Source: Mesorhizobium shangrilense
GTDB taxonomy: Bacteria > Pseudomonadota > Alphaproteobacteria > Rhizobiales > Rhizobiaceae
Direction: 5' to 3'
NCBI RefSeq assembly: GCF_040537815.1
Contig: NZ_JBEWSZ010000002.1
Coordinates: forward strand, 496,001-560,000
Length of the DNA: 64,000 nucleotides
Notes under the pieces: model-generated
What the model saw: only the letters and a program-made list of their open reading frames with translations
Told to the model about the DNA's origin: nothing
Database searches by the model: none
Translations under genes and position numbers: made by a program
Shown here: one piece after another, positions 36,427-45,576 of the stretch
How the letters are laid out: each line of letters starts with the position of its first letter
Numbering within the stretch: position 1 is the stretch's first letter

Positions 36427-36783
36427 ATGGCCGAACGACAACTTTCCGTCCGAAGTTCCAAGGCGCACGATCTGGCCCATAGGCTTGCCCGGCGCGGAAA
36501 TTGCACGATCGCCGACGTGGTCGAACGTGCGCTTGAGTCATATGAGGTCAGGGAGGCGGGCGCGAGCCCGCATCGACGTTCTATACGCGCCTGGCGGCGC
36601 AATCTGGCGCGGATATCGATCTCGAAGCCGTCATTGGCGAAAGTCGCAGTCCTCGATACCAATGTCGTTTCCGAACACTGAAAAGGGCTCCAAACCAAGC
36701 GGTTGTCCGGCAGTTCGACACGATACCGAACTGGCTTTATGCGAGGAGCGCCTACTCCACAGGAAAGGTATCAGTCGAACAGG
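36427..36783 (+). pseudogene. Decayed vapBC toxin-antitoxin locus
   Basis: The first ~48 codons read as a VapB-like antitoxin (AERQLSVRSSKAHDLAHRLA, then VVERALESYEVREAG). The expected continuation STFYTRLAAQSGADIDLEAV is present but in another frame from about 36570, so vapB is frameshifted. A VapC PIN-domain start, VLDTNVVSE, is in the first frame near 36650 and stops at 36681. The next piece, LKRAPNQAVVRQFD, is in the second frame. The rest of VapC, including its later acidic residues, is missing and the end runs into prs. An intact-looking 84-codon frame (36427-36681) is therefore an artefact of two frameshifts. Confidence 0.8.
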
Positions 36784-37706
36784 CTCGACACCGATTCCTC
36801 GGTCGCGGTGCGCGAGATCGCCTCGCCCATCAGGTCGGCGATGGAGATGACGCGGATGTTGTGGCAGTCGAGCACGGCCTGGGTCGGCTGGATGGAATCG
36901 GTGATCACCAGTTCCTGAAGCTTCGAGCCGTTGATGCGGGCAACGGCGCCGCCCGACAGCACGCCGTGGGTGATATAGGCGGTGACGCTGGTGGCGCCAT
37001 TGGCCAGCAGCGCATCGGCGGCGTTGCACAGCGTGCCGCCCGAATCGACGATGTCGTCGATCAGCAGGCAGTCCTTGCCGGCGACGGCGCCGATGATGTT
37101 CATGACTTCCGATTCGCCGGGACGTTCGCGGCGTTTGTCGACGATGGCTAGCTGCGCGTCGAAGCGCTTGGCCAGCGCGCGGGCGCGGACCACGCCGCCG
37201 ATGTCGGGCGATACGACGACGACATTGGCGAGCTGCTTGTATTTCGCCTTCACGTCGCGGGCCATGACCGGCACGGAGAACAGATTGTCTGTCGGGATAT
37301 CGAAGAAGCCCTGGATCTGGCCGGCATGGAGATCGAGCGTCAGCACGCGGTCGACACCGGCGCGCGTGATCATGTTGGCGACCAGCTTGGCCGAGATCGG
37401 CGTGCGGCCCGAGGCGCGGCGGTCCTGCCTGGCGTAGCCGAAATAGGGAATGACCGCCGTGATGCGCTTGGCCGAGGAGCGCATGAAGGCATCGATCATG
37501 ATGAGCAGTTCCATCAGGTGATCGTTTGTCGGGAAAGAGGTCGACTGCAGGATGAACACATCCTCGCCGCGCACGTTTTCCTGAATCTCGACGAAGATCT
37601 CCTGATCGGCGAAGCGCCTGACACTGGCCTTCCCCAGCGGGATGTTGAGATAGCGAGCGACCGCTTCGGCCAGCACCCTGTTGGAATTGCCCGCGAAGAG
37701 TTTCAT
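36771..37706 (-). CDS. prs: Ribose-phosphate pyrophosphokinase
   Basis: A 311-residue enzyme that makes PRPP from ribose 5-phosphate and ATP, feeding nucleotide, histidine and tryptophan synthesis. Class I landmarks are all visible: [14 protein letters not shown], the [22 protein letters not shown] loop, [18 protein letters not shown] and the PRPP loop [12 protein letters not shown]. Its 3' end overlaps or abuts the decayed vapC by a few bases. The upstream 127 bases hold its promoter. Confidence 0.97.
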   Translation of the reverse strand: MKLFAGNSNRVLAEAVARYLNIPLGKASVRRFADQEIFVEIQENVRGEDVFILQSTSFPTNDHLMELLIMIDAFMRSSAKRITAVIPYFGYARQDRRASGRTPISAKLVANMITRAGVDRVLTLDLHAGQIQGFFDIPTDNLFSVPVMARDVKAKYKQLANVVVVSPDIGGVVRARALAKRFDAQLAIVDKRRERPGESEVMNIIGAVAGKDCLLIDDIVDSGGTLCNAADALLANGATSVTAYITHGVLSGGAVARINGSKLQELVITDSIQPTQAVLDCHNIRVISIADLMGEAISRTATEESVSSLFD

Positions 37707-37833
37707 GCACCGTTCCTGGTGGAGGATTTGATCGGGCTTTTAGCGGCCCGTGCCGGTATTGCAAGCGCCCTTATCCGGAATCCGCCGGCTAATCTTGGGA
37801 AAACGTCACGTCGTGGCGCGTCGGTGCCACACC

Positions 37834-38448
37834 TCACCCGGCTCCGCCACCGAGCCAGGCGGCGAATTGGTCGATGGTCTGGTCGGCAATCGCCTGCATG
37901 GTCGCTGGCGCAACCGCCTTCCAGCTGTCGGCGCCATTGACCGAGGGCGCCTTCTGCTGGCCGTTGATGCGGTGCAGCCGGTTGCCCGCCGGGTCATAGA
38001 CGTCCCAGACGTAGATTACCGTGGTGTCCTTGCCTTCGGACATCACCGAGAAATAGCCCTTCAGCACGTGGGTGGCGGTCTGGTCCTGGCTGCCGGCCAG
38101 AGTGATGCCGCGCTGCCTGGCTCGCGTCTGCAGTTCGGCCGTCAGCGGCGTCGCCGCCTCCACCGAGGCGCCGACGATCGGCGCGATCTGCAGGCGGGTC
38201 TTCGACAGGATGGCGGCGCTCTGGGCCGGCGTGGCGGTGCCAGGCGCGGGGGTGGACGTGGCGGGCGTTGAGATTGCCGGCGCGGGAACCGCCGCCGTGG
38301 TGCTGCCCTGCGTCGGGGTTAGCGCCTGCGTCGACGATGACGCGGGCGGGGTGATGGCCGAGGGTTCGAGGACATCCTTGGCATTGGTGCAAGCGGAGAG
38401 CGCCAGTGCAACGAGCAATGACACGGTCGTCACATGCGATCGCCTCAT
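37834..38448 (-). CDS. Putative lipoprotein
   Basis: A 204-residue protein with a lipoprotein signal (SLLVALALSAC, Cys near residue 20). A Pro/Ala/Thr/Ser-rich linker (residues ~30-80) is followed by a globular domain with VLKGYFSVMSEGKDTTVIYVWDVYD. It is probably anchored in the membrane with the domain in the periplasm. I do not recognise a function. It lies on the same strand as the M24 gene upstream, 42 bases from its stop. Confidence 0.8.
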   Translation of the reverse strand: MRRSHVTTVSLLVALALSACTNAKDVLEPSAITPPASSSTQALTPTQGSTTAAVPAPAISTPATSTPAPGTATPAQSAAILSKTRLQIAPIVGASVEAATPLTAELQTRARQRGITLAGSQDQTATHVLKGYFSVMSEGKDTTVIYVWDVYDPAGNRLHRINGQQKAPSVNGADSWKAVAPATMQAIADQTIDQFAAWLGGGAG

Positions 38449-38490
38449 GTGCCTGAAAACTCCCTGGCGACGGACACCCCCATTATGGAT

Positions 38491-39642
38491 TCACTGTACG
38501 ATCAAGTCGAGATCATGGCGGGAGAGGGGCTTGGGCTGCGATTCCGTGGTCAGATAGGTGCGACCCAGCGTCATCGCCGTCTCGGTGTCGGAGTCCATGA
38601 TGATCATATGGGCGAACAGCGTCATGTTCGGGGCGATCGGCTCGGGATTACCCTGATAGAACATCGGCATGTCCATCCATGACGGGGTGAAGCGGGCGCC
38701 AACCGAATAGCCGCAGGCGTTCAGCCGGTGCTTGGTCAACCCATGCGCCTCTATGGTGCGGGCGTGCGCGTCGAAGACGTCGCCAAACGTATTGCCCGGC
38801 GTCATCGCTTTTTCGACGGCCAGAAGCGCGGCGCGGGCGGCGTCGAAAAGCTCCTGGTGGCGCTTCGAGACCTTGCCGGTCAGCACCGTGCGCATCATCG
38901 GCGCATGATAATGGTTGAACACACCGGCCCATTCGAGCGTCAGCTGGTCGTTCTTGCCGAGCTTGCGGCGGCCCGCCTTGTAGCGGCAGAGCAGCGCATC
39001 GATGCCGGAGCCGATGATGAACTCGTTGGCCGGATAGTCGCCGCCGCCGGCAAAGATCGCGCCTTGCATGGCGGCCAGGATCAGGCCTTCGTCACCGCCC
39101 TGCTTGATGAGCGGCAGGGCCGCGTCCAGCGCATCGTCGGAGAGGTTGGCGGCCTTCTCGGCCTTGGCGATTTCGGCGGGGCTCTTGAACAGGCGCAGCC
39201 GGCTGACGATGCCGGAGGCGTCGGCGATCTGGCCGAAGGTCTGCAACTGCTCGTCCAGCCGGCGGCCATTGTAGGCGGTCAGGCCGTGCGTGTCGTACTC
39301 GACGCCGATGCGGGCGCCGAGCAGGTCGAGTTCATTGAGCAGGTTGCGCAGGTCCACCGCCGGATTGGCGCCGTTGCGGTCGGTCCACAACACGATGTTG
39401 TCGATGATCGAGGTGTGGCGAGCCTGGCGCAGATCGGCCGAGCGGGTGAGCAGCACCATCGAACCGTCGGCCTTCACCACCAGGCACTGGAAGAAGCAGA
39501 AGCCGAACGTGTCGTAGCCGGTCAGCCAGTACATGCTTTCCTGCGCGAACAGCAGCACGGCGTCGAGCTTCTTCTCGGCCATCTCGATCATCAGCCGATC
39601 GCGCCGCGCGTCAAATTCCGAGCGTTCGAAATGCAGCGCCAT
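38491..39642 (-). CDS. M24-family protein (creatinase/ectoine-hydrolase type)
   Basis: A 383-residue pita-bread-fold protein with an N-terminal creatinase-like domain (MALHFERSEFDARRDRLMIEM) and a C-terminal M24 domain. Metal-binding positions of aminopeptidase P appear replaced: the Asp pair region reads LEWAGVFNHYHAPMMRT, the His region is CGYSVG, and the first Glu region is LFAHMIIMD. It therefore resembles metal-free members such as creatinase or DoeA-type hydrolases, and not a prolidase. Start ATG overlaps the stop of pgeF by one base. Substrate unknown. Confidence 0.82.
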   Translation of the reverse strand: MALHFERSEFDARRDRLMIEMAEKKLDAVLLFAQESMYWLTGYDTFGFCFFQCLVVKADGSMVLLTRSADLRQARHTSIIDNIVLWTDRNGANPAVDLRNLLNELDLLGARIGVEYDTHGLTAYNGRRLDEQLQTFGQIADASGIVSRLRLFKSPAEIAKAEKAANLSDDALDAALPLIKQGGDEGLILAAMQGAIFAGGGDYPANEFIIGSGIDALLCRYKAGRRKLGKNDQLTLEWAGVFNHYHAPMMRTVLTGKVSKRHQELFDAARAALLAVEKAMTPGNTFGDVFDAHARTIEAHGLTKHRLNACGYSVGARFTPSWMDMPMFYQGNPEPIAPNMTLFAHMIIMDSDTETAMTLGRTYLTTESQPKPLSRHDLDLIVQ

Positions 39643-40436
39643 TATTCCGTCTCCAAAACGATTGCTGAAATCTGCCGCCCGTAATCGGGTTCGTTGCGGT
39701 GCGTGGTGCGCCGGTAGGAATAGAACAGGTCTTCCTCGGCATAGGTGCAGCGTCCCAGCCCTTGCGCGGTCACGCCGGCCTTGCTCAGGCGGTCGAGCGT
39801 ATAGAGGTTGAGGTCGAACATGGCATGGCCGGGTTTTGCCGAAGGCGTGAAATAGCGGATGTTGGCGGCGTCGGCCTCGACGAAGCGGGCGACGAATTCC
39901 GGTCCGACCTCGTAGTTCTCCGGGCCGATCGAGGGGCCGAGCACGGCGACGATGCGTTCGCGTCGCGCGCCAAGGCCTTCCATGGCATGAATCGTGTTTT
40001 CGAGCACGCCGGTAAAGGCGCCTTTCCAGCCGGCATGCGCCGCACCGATGATGTGCGCCTGCGCGTCCGCGAACAGCACCGGCCCGCAATCGGCGGTGGA
40101 AGCGCCGACGGCGATGCCCGGGCGGTCGGTGACGATGGCGTCGGCCTTCGGCCGCTCGCCGGCAAAGGGCTCGCGGACGATGACGACGTCAGGCGAATGG
40201 ACCTGATGGGCGGTCAAGAGATAGTCGGCGGGCACACCCATCCAGGCGGCAACGCGGCGGCGATTCTCGGCGACCAGCGCCCGGTCGTCGTTCGAACCGG
40301 CACCGATATTGAGGCCCTGGTAGATGCCGCTGGAGACGCCGCCAACGCGGGTGAAATAGCCGTGGCGGATGCCTTGCGCCTGCGCCTTGTCCAGCAAGGT
40401 CGACCGAACGGGATCCGGTTTGGTCTGATTGAGCAT
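39642..40436 (-). CDS. pgeF: Peptidoglycan editing factor PgeF (laccase domain)
   Basis: A 264-residue member of the YfiH/PgeF family. Conserved parts are TRVGGVSSGIYQGLNIG, LTAHQVHSPDVV, DCGPVLFAD and AAHAGWKGAF, with the His-Cys-His metal site. PgeF removes wrongly incorporated amino acids such as L-Ser from UDP-MurNAc precursors; older annotations call it a multicopper polyphenol oxidase. It lies in the lgt-midA-pgeF run, 120 bases after midA. Confidence 0.92.
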   Translation of the reverse strand: MLNQTKPDPVRSTLLDKAQAQGIRHGYFTRVGGVSSGIYQGLNIGAGSNDDRALVAENRRRVAAWMGVPADYLLTAHQVHSPDVVIVREPFAGERPKADAIVTDRPGIAVGASTADCGPVLFADAQAHIIGAAHAGWKGAFTGVLENTIHAMEGLGARRERIVAVLGPSIGPENYEVGPEFVARFVEADAANIRYFTPSAKPGHAMFDLNLYTLDRLSKAGVTAQGLGRCTYAEEDLFYSYRRTTHRNEPDYGRQISAIVLETE

Positions 40437-40556
40437 GAGGGCGTTGTTGTCCGTGTGGGTGATTTCGTCAAGACGAAGTTCAGGCGGGCGAAGTTCTGGA
40501 CCGGTGGGCGCCGGCCTGGCGAAAGTCGGCAGAGTGAAAGAGGTGACGGCGAAAAG

Positions 40557-41645
40557 TCAATGCGCTGGCGTAAAGGGCGCGACGGCGATGCCTGCGGGCA
40601 GGACGGCAAGCACCTTGAACAACTCGCCCATGGCCTGGGGTCCTGCGAGCCGTTCAACCGCTTCAGCGATTTTTTCGCGTGCCGCTGCATCGGCGCCGGC
40701 GCCGAGCCGGCCGGCGCGTTCGAGGAGACCCATGCGCAGCAGGAAGTCGCCCTGTGTCGAGAGGTGGGCGTCGAGGCCATGCGCGCGCACCGTTACTGCC
40801 AACGCATCGAAATCGACATGGGAGGTGAGGTCGGCTTCACCGGGATTGGCCAGCACATCTTCGTGATTGTGCTGGCGCAGGGCCTGCAAGGTGTCGCCGA
40901 CGCCGGGCCGGAGATGGCCATAGTCGAGAAACAGGCCAGCGCCGCCATGCCTGGAAATCCGCTCGGCGATAACAGCCATCAGTGCCGTGCGGGCCGGTGC
41001 GACCTCGACGATCGCGCCTTGCGGCGCATCAATGGCATCATCAGACAGCAGCGACGGGTCGACCGAGCCGGCGCCGGCGAAGAAGCGCAATTCGTCGGCG
41101 TGGTCGAGACCGACCATGCGCTCGCGCCAGGCGGCACCAGCGCGGATGAACTGGCGCACCGGCACCGCGTCGAACAGTTCGTTTCCGACGATGAACAGCG
41201 GCTGTCGCGGCAGCGTGTCGATGGCTTCATGCCAGCCTATGCTGGCCGCTGCTTCGGCAAGCGTCTGTTTCTGCACCTCCGCCAGCCGTGGACTGGTCTC
41301 GATCATGGCGAAGGACGCACTGCCGATCAGTGCCGGATCGAGCCGCGCCAAAGTGCGTAGCATGTCCTTCATCAGCGTGCCGCGCCCTGGGCCTATCTCG
41401 GCGATGGTGACCGGCATCGGCCAGCCGGTCGCCGCCCAGGCCTGGTAAAGCCAGACGGCGATGAGTTCACCGAACATCTGGCTGATCTCGGGCGCGGTGA
41501 TGAAGTCGCCGGCTGCGCCGAACGGTTCCCGCGTCGTGTAATAGCCGTCGCTGACATCGAACAGGCAGAGCGCCATGTATTCGCTGACGGGGATCGGCCC
41601 TGTCGCCTCAATCAGCTCGATGATGCGGGTCTTCAGCGGCGTCAT
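40557..41645 (-). CDS. MidA/NDUFAF7-family SAM-dependent methyltransferase
   Basis: A 362-residue protein of the DUF185 family. The N-terminal [29 protein letters not shown] segment and SAM-binding [14 protein letters not shown] are diagnostic. The mitochondrial relative methylates an arginine of complex I and is needed for its assembly. A similar role in bacteria is inferred. ATG 41645 overlaps the lgt stop (ATGA), so translation is coupled. A longer open frame upstream lies inside lgt. Confidence 0.9.
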   Translation of the reverse strand: MTPLKTRIIELIEATGPIPVSEYMALCLFDVSDGYYTTREPFGAAGDFITAPEISQMFGELIAVWLYQAWAATGWPMPVTIAEIGPGRGTLMKDMLRTLARLDPALIGSASFAMIETSPRLAEVQKQTLAEAAASIGWHEAIDTLPRQPLFIVGNELFDAVPVRQFIRAGAAWRERMVGLDHADELRFFAGAGSVDPSLLSDDAIDAPQGAIVEVAPARTALMAVIAERISRHGGAGLFLDYGHLRPGVGDTLQALRQHNHEDVLANPGEADLTSHVDFDALAVTVRAHGLDAHLSTQGDFLLRMGLLERAGRLGAGADAAAREKIAEAVERLAGPQAMGELFKVLAVLPAGIAVAPFTPAH

Positions 41646-42502
41646 GTCGCCTGTGGCTGCGATTGCGTCACCGGCTTGGCTGTTACCATGGCCCAGATAC
41701 CAACCAGCACCATCGGCGTGGACAGGATCATGCCCATGGTCAACCAGTTGGTGCCAAGGAGATAGCCGAGCTGCTGGTCGGGTTCGCGGAAGAATTCGAC
41801 GAAGATACGCGACAGGCCGTAGCCGCAGATGAAGGCGCCGCCGACGAAGCGCGGCGTCTTCAGCTTGAAGCGCGAATGGGTGAGGATGCGCAGCACCAGG
41901 AACAGCACGATGCCTTCGAGGAAAGCCTCGTAGAGCTGGCTCGGATGGCGCGCGAACGGCCCGCCATTGGGGAATTCGATCGCCCAGGGCACATCCGTTG
42001 GCCGGCCCCAAAGCTCGGAATTGATGAAGTTTGCGACGCGCACTAGGCCCAAGCCAATCGGCACGCCGGCCGCCACGACATCGAACAGCGACCAGGTGCG
42101 GATGCCGCGCTTGATGGAAAACAGCGTCATGGCGAGGATGACGCCAAGCAGGCCGCCATGGAAGGACATGCCGCCTTGCCAGACCGCGAAGATATCGAGC
42201 GGGTGCTGGATGTAGCGCGGCAGGTCATAGAACAGCACATAGCCGGTGCGCCCGCCAAGCACGACGCCGACCGCGGCCCAGACGATGAAGTCATCGAGGT
42301 CCTCGGGCTTCATGGGCAGATTGCCGTCGGGCCACAGCTTCGGATTGGTGATAAGCCGCTTGGCGTACCACCAGGCAAAGAGGATGCCGACGATGTAGCC
42401 GACGCCATACCAGTGCACCGCCAGCGGCCCGATCTGGATCAGGATCGGGTTGATGTTGGGGAAGGGCAGGGAGGCCAGCGGCAGCAGGAAAAATTCGTTC
42501 AA
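41642..42502 (-). CDS. lgt: Prolipoprotein diacylglyceryl transferase
   Basis: A 286-residue polytopic membrane enzyme that transfers diacylglycerol from phosphatidylglycerol to the lipobox Cys. Landmarks are [29 protein letters not shown], the Lgt signature [16 protein letters not shown] and [13 protein letters not shown] 42502 is chosen because it begins [11 protein letters not shown] after GAGAG seven bases upstream; in-frame codons further upstream give an unlikely N-terminus. Confidence 0.94.
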   Translation of the reverse strand: MNEFFLLPLASLPFPNINPILIQIGPLAVHWYGVGYIVGILFAWWYAKRLITNPKLWPDGNLPMKPEDLDDFIVWAAVGVVLGGRTGYVLFYDLPRYIQHPLDIFAVWQGGMSFHGGLLGVILAMTLFSIKRGIRTWSLFDVVAAGVPIGLGLVRVANFINSELWGRPTDVPWAIEFPNGGPFARHPSQLYEAFLEGIVLFLVLRILTHSRFKLKTPRFVGGAFICGYGLSRIFVEFFREPDQQLGYLLGTNWLTMGMILSTPMVLVGIWAMVTAKPVTQSQPQAT

Positions 42503-42667
42503 CGGGGAACTCTCGATTGCGGTGGCGTTTGGGCGCGGACCATGCGGCAGGGTTTTGGCGGGGTCAAGGCAAGGCTGAATCCTCGACTTGATGCCGCAGC
42601 ATACAGCAACGTTCTTGCATTCCGCGCCGCGCGCCACTACGTCATTTCGAGCAACCGAGGATTTGCC

Positions 42668-42970
42668 ATGTCGACCGGACCGAACCGCATTCTCGATGAA
42701 TTCGCCAAGCTGATGACCGACGCCGCCGGCGCCGCGCAAGGGGTGCGCCGCGAGGTCGAGACCGCCTTCAAGGGGCAGGCCGAGCGCATTCTCAACACCA
42801 TGGACGTGGTGCAGCGCGAGGAATTCGAGGCCGCGCGCGACATGGCGGCCAAGGCGCGCGAGGAAAATGCCCGGCTGTCGAGCCGCATCGACGAACTCGA
42901 GGCGAAGCTCGCGGAATTGACGGGACAGGCCGCACCTGCGGCTTCGGCCAAGCCCAAAACAAAAAAATAA
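42668..42970 (+). CDS. UbiK/BMFP accessory factor
   Basis: A 100-residue coiled-coil protein. It has the BMFP (YqiC/UbiK) layout: an N-terminal amphipathic part ([25 protein letters not shown]), the [20 protein letters not shown] middle and a long C-terminal helix with a Lys-rich tail. UbiK helps ubiquinone synthesis in other bacteria, and related BMFPs fuse membranes in vitro. The gene is divergent from lgt. ATG 42668 is the first well-placed start after the AT-poor intergenic segment. Confidence 0.85.
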   Translation: MSTGPNRILDEFAKLMTDAAGAAQGVRREVETAFKGQAERILNTMDVVQREEFEAARDMAAKAREENARLSSRIDELEAKLAELTGQAAPAASAKPKTKK

Positions 42971-43289
42971 TCGTTAAACTTTTCCACAAAGCATAATCCT
43001 AAAAAGCGCTTTGCCGTGAATCGCTTACCGGCATTGCATGAATCTTTGTGACAGCAGCTTTCCACATGCGAATGACGCAGTGCGAAAAATTGGGCTGTTC
43101 ACGCGACTCCCGATCAATAGACTGAATTTGTTGCATGATTCGGAACCGGGTCATGCGCCGGGCGGTGGGGTTCCGGTCTGGGTCTTTGCGTTGAGAAGTC
43201 CCTGACCGTCCGAGTTCTAGACATGATTGTTCGTTGTGTGTGCCCCCCGGAGCGTGTGGTGGCGCTCCTCAGAACACAGGAAGCATTCC
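42971..43289. other. Intergenic region upstream of the YbjN-like gene
   Basis: A 319-base gap. Its first ~100 bases are AT-rich, beginning with an A run. A short inverted repeat CGGAACC (43141-43147) and GGTTCCG (43169-43175) lies in the second half. No gene, terminator T run or recognisable RNA was seen. It presumably contains the promoter of the next gene and a long leader. Confidence 0.4.
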
Positions 43290-43790
43290 ATGGAACTTCT
43301 CGAACTCGAATTGTCCCGCGAAATCCATCCGGTGGATGTGATCGAACAGGTGGCCCACAACAACGACTGGTCCTTCGAACGGGCCGGCGATGACGAGATC
43401 TCGATTTCGGTCGTGGGAAGCTGGACCGATTATCACGTCTCCTTCTCCTGGATGGAGGACTTCGAGGCTCTGCATCTGGCCTGCGCCTTCGACATCAAGG
43501 TGCCGGAAACCCGCGCGCTGGAAGTGATGCGGCTGCTGTCGCTGATCAACGAGCAGATGCTGTTTGGCCATTTCGACCTCTGGGAGCAGGAAGGCGCGAT
43601 CATGTTCCGCCAGTCGCTGCTTCTGGCCGGCGGAGTCGAGCCGTCGAGCCAGCAGGTCGAGGTGCTCCTGTCGTCGGCGCTCGAGGCCTGCGAGTGCTAT
43701 TTCCAGGCCTTCCAGTTCGTTGTCTGGTCGGGAACCTCGGCCAAGGATGCGCTGGCTGGCGTGCTGTTCGAGACGCACGGCAACGCCTGA
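43290..43790 (+). CDS. YbjN domain-containing protein
   Basis: A 166-residue acidic cytosolic protein of the YbjN family (type III secretion chaperone-like fold). The N-terminal [17 protein letters not shown] and the [28 protein letters not shown] core are typical of the alphaproteobacterial group. YbjN proteins affect stress response and motility in other bacteria by an unknown route. ATG 43290 has AGGA seven bases upstream. It is followed by csaA after 17 bases. Confidence 0.85.
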   Translation: MELLELELSREIHPVDVIEQVAHNNDWSFERAGDDEISISVVGSWTDYHVSFSWMEDFEALHLACAFDIKVPETRALEVMRLLSLINEQMLFGHFDLWEQEGAIMFRQSLLLAGGVEPSSQQVEVLLSSALEACECYFQAFQFVVWSGTSAKDALAGVLFETHGNA

Positions 43791-43807
43791 ACCACGGTAA
43801 GATAGAG

Positions 43808-44167
43808 ATGAGTTCGAGCAGCGAGCGCAAGCCCGAGATCAGCTTTGCCGATTTCGACCGTGTCGACATCCGAGCCGGCACTATCGTCGAGGCCGAGCCG
43901 TTTCCGGAAGCGCGCAAGCCGGCGTTCAAGCTGAAGATTGATTTCGGCGCGGCCATCGGCATCAAGAAGTCGTCGGCGCAGATCACGAAGTACTATACGC
44001 CGGAAACGCTGGTTGGCCGGCAGGTGTTCGCCGTGGTCAATTTCCCGCCGCGCCAGATCGGCCCGTTCATGTCGGAGGTGCTGACGCTCGGCTTTCCCGA
44101 CGAGGAGGGTGCCGTTGTGCTTGGCGCCATCGAGCGCAAGGTGCCGGATGGCGGGCGGCTGTTCTAG
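43808..44167 (+). CDS. csaA: tRNA-binding/export chaperone-like protein CsaA
   Basis: A 119-residue OB-fold protein with the tRNA-binding domain of MetRS beta units and CsaA. The sequence [21 protein letters not shown], the [20 protein letters not shown] middle and [19 protein letters not shown] are typical of CsaA, which has chaperone activity and binds tRNA. ATG 43808 gives the family length; the open frame upstream overlaps the YbjN gene. An inverted-repeat element starts at its stop codon. Confidence 0.92.
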   Translation: MSSSSERKPEISFADFDRVDIRAGTIVEAEPFPEARKPAFKLKIDFGAAIGIKKSSAQITKYYTPETLVGRQVFAVVNFPPRQIGPFMSEVLTLGFPDEEGAVVLGAIERKVPDGGRLF

Positions 44168-44310
44168 GATGCATTGATATTCAGGTGAGGCCGGCTTGCG
44201 AACGGCAGTCTCCTGCGCTTCCGGTGCTCATGTACCCAAAAGTACGCTCCGCTCCGGTTCTCGGAGCCCACTATTCTCAGCTCGGCCTGACCTGAATCTC
44301 AATACATCCT
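44167..44310. repeat. 144-base imperfect inverted-repeat element
   Basis: The left arm 44167-44193 (GGATGCATTGATATTCAGGT...) and right arm 44284-44310 (...ACCTGAATCTCAATACATCC) pair along almost their full length with a few mismatches. The centre contains CCGGTGCTCATGTACCC and AGTACGCTCCGCTCCGG, which form a second hairpin. It begins on the last base of the csaA stop and fills the convergent gap before the glycosyltransferase. It looks like a mobile palindromic element or a bidirectional terminator. Confidence 0.75.
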
Positions 44311-44324
44311 GGGCGCTTGATCCG

Positions 44325-45347
44325 TCAGGCCGCCAGCTTTCGCGGCGCTCCAAGCGCTTCCTCGACCGTGTCCATGAACATCTCAGCGCAGGCTTTCCAA
44401 CTGTAGCGCATGGCGCGTTCGCGCGCCTGATCGCGGCTGACGTTGAGCGCGGCGAGCGCTGCTTGCCTGAGATCATCAGACACCGCGCCGCCAATGCCGT
44501 CGCCGACGATGTCGATCGGCCCGGTCACCGGGTAGGCGGCGACCGGCGTGCCGCTGGCCAGCGCCTCGATGATGACATTGCCGAATGTGTCGGTGCGGCT
44601 GGGGAAGACGAAGACATCGGCCGAGGCGTAGATCTCGGCCAGTTCGTCATTGGGGCGATGGCCGAGGAAATGGGCGTCGGGGTATTTCGCCTTGAGCTTG
44701 GCGAATTCCGGGCCTTCGCCGACGATCACCTTGCTGCCGGGCAAATCGAGGTCGAGGAAGGCGGTCAGGTTCTTTTCAATGGCGACACGGCCGACGCACA
44801 GGAACACCGGGCCGGGGAAACCGAGATCCTTCTTCTTGTCGGGACGGAAATGGTCGGTGTCGACGCCGCGTGTCCATGGCCTTAGCTTGGTGAAGCCGCG
44901 CGCCGCGAGGTCGTCAGCCAGGGACTGGGTGGCGACCAGCGTGCCCTGGCCGGAATTGTGGAAATCGCGCAGCCACCGGTAGGCCCAGCTTTCCGGAACC
45001 GGCAGGCGGGCGCTCAGATATTCGGGAAAGCGCGTGTGGTAGCTGGTGGTGAACGGCCGGCCCGCATTGCGGCAGTAACGCCGCGCCATGTAGCCGAGCG
45101 GACCCTCGGTGACGATGTGGATGTGGTCGGCTTTGCGCGTCTCGATCAGGCGCGCGACGTGGCCGGGCGTGGTCAGTGCCAACCTGATGTCGGGATAGGT
45201 CGGCAGGGGCAGAGTGCGAAAGATGTTGGGCGTCAGGAAATCCACCTCGACGTTGAAGGATTTCAGCGTTTCGGTGAGCCGTTCCAGCGTATGGACGACG
45301 CCGTTGACTTGCGGGCGCCAGGCGTCGGTGACCATCAGGATGCGCAT
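44325..45347 (-). CDS. Glycosyltransferase family 4 protein
   Basis: A 340-residue GT-B glycosyltransferase. The N-terminal donor-side start (MRILMVTDAWRPQVNGVVHTLERL) and VTEGPLGYMARRYC are typical of the GT4 group that includes mannosyl- and sulfoquinovosyl-transferases of lipid synthesis. The nucleotide-sugar binding ADVFVFPSRTDTFGNVIIEAL has the EX7E pattern (second Glu in IIEALASG). It probably glycosylates a membrane lipid. The specific sugar is not evident. The 229 bases upstream to the kinase gene hold nothing I can name. Confidence 0.88.
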   Translation of the reverse strand: MRILMVTDAWRPQVNGVVHTLERLTETLKSFNVEVDFLTPNIFRTLPLPTYPDIRLALTTPGHVARLIETRKADHIHIVTEGPLGYMARRYCRNAGRPFTTSYHTRFPEYLSARLPVPESWAYRWLRDFHNSGQGTLVATQSLADDLAARGFTKLRPWTRGVDTDHFRPDKKKDLGFPGPVFLCVGRVAIEKNLTAFLDLDLPGSKVIVGEGPEFAKLKAKYPDAHFLGHRPNDELAEIYASADVFVFPSRTDTFGNVIIEALASGTPVAAYPVTGPIDIVGDGIGGAVSDDLRQAALAALNVSRDQARERAMRYSWKACAEMFMDTVEEALGAPRKLAA

Positions 45348-45576
45348 GGCGGCCCTCTGCTCGAAAGGTCGTTGTCTGCCTTGGAACGATGCCGAAACGG
45401 CGACCAGCTAGCTGCCCGCGCTTCGCTCCAGCGCACCCGGGCGGGCACGGGGTCGTAGCGAGGCGGCAGGACCGAATCGACTGTTGTCGCGCGCTTCATG
45501 CGCGCTCTTCACCATGGTTTCATGACGCGCGGATGAAGGCCCGACCTGCACCTGCACGACCGGGCCTGATCGGTTG

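Noticed and set aside
36427..36681. An intact 84-residue VapB-like protein
   Set aside because: Its second half is out of frame with the antitoxin family sequence, which is present in another frame, so it is treated as a decayed remnant.
42158..42664. An upstream extension of the UbiK-like protein to 270 residues
   Set aside because: The added part is antisense to lgt and lacks family similarity; the ATG at 42668 gives the usual BMFP length.
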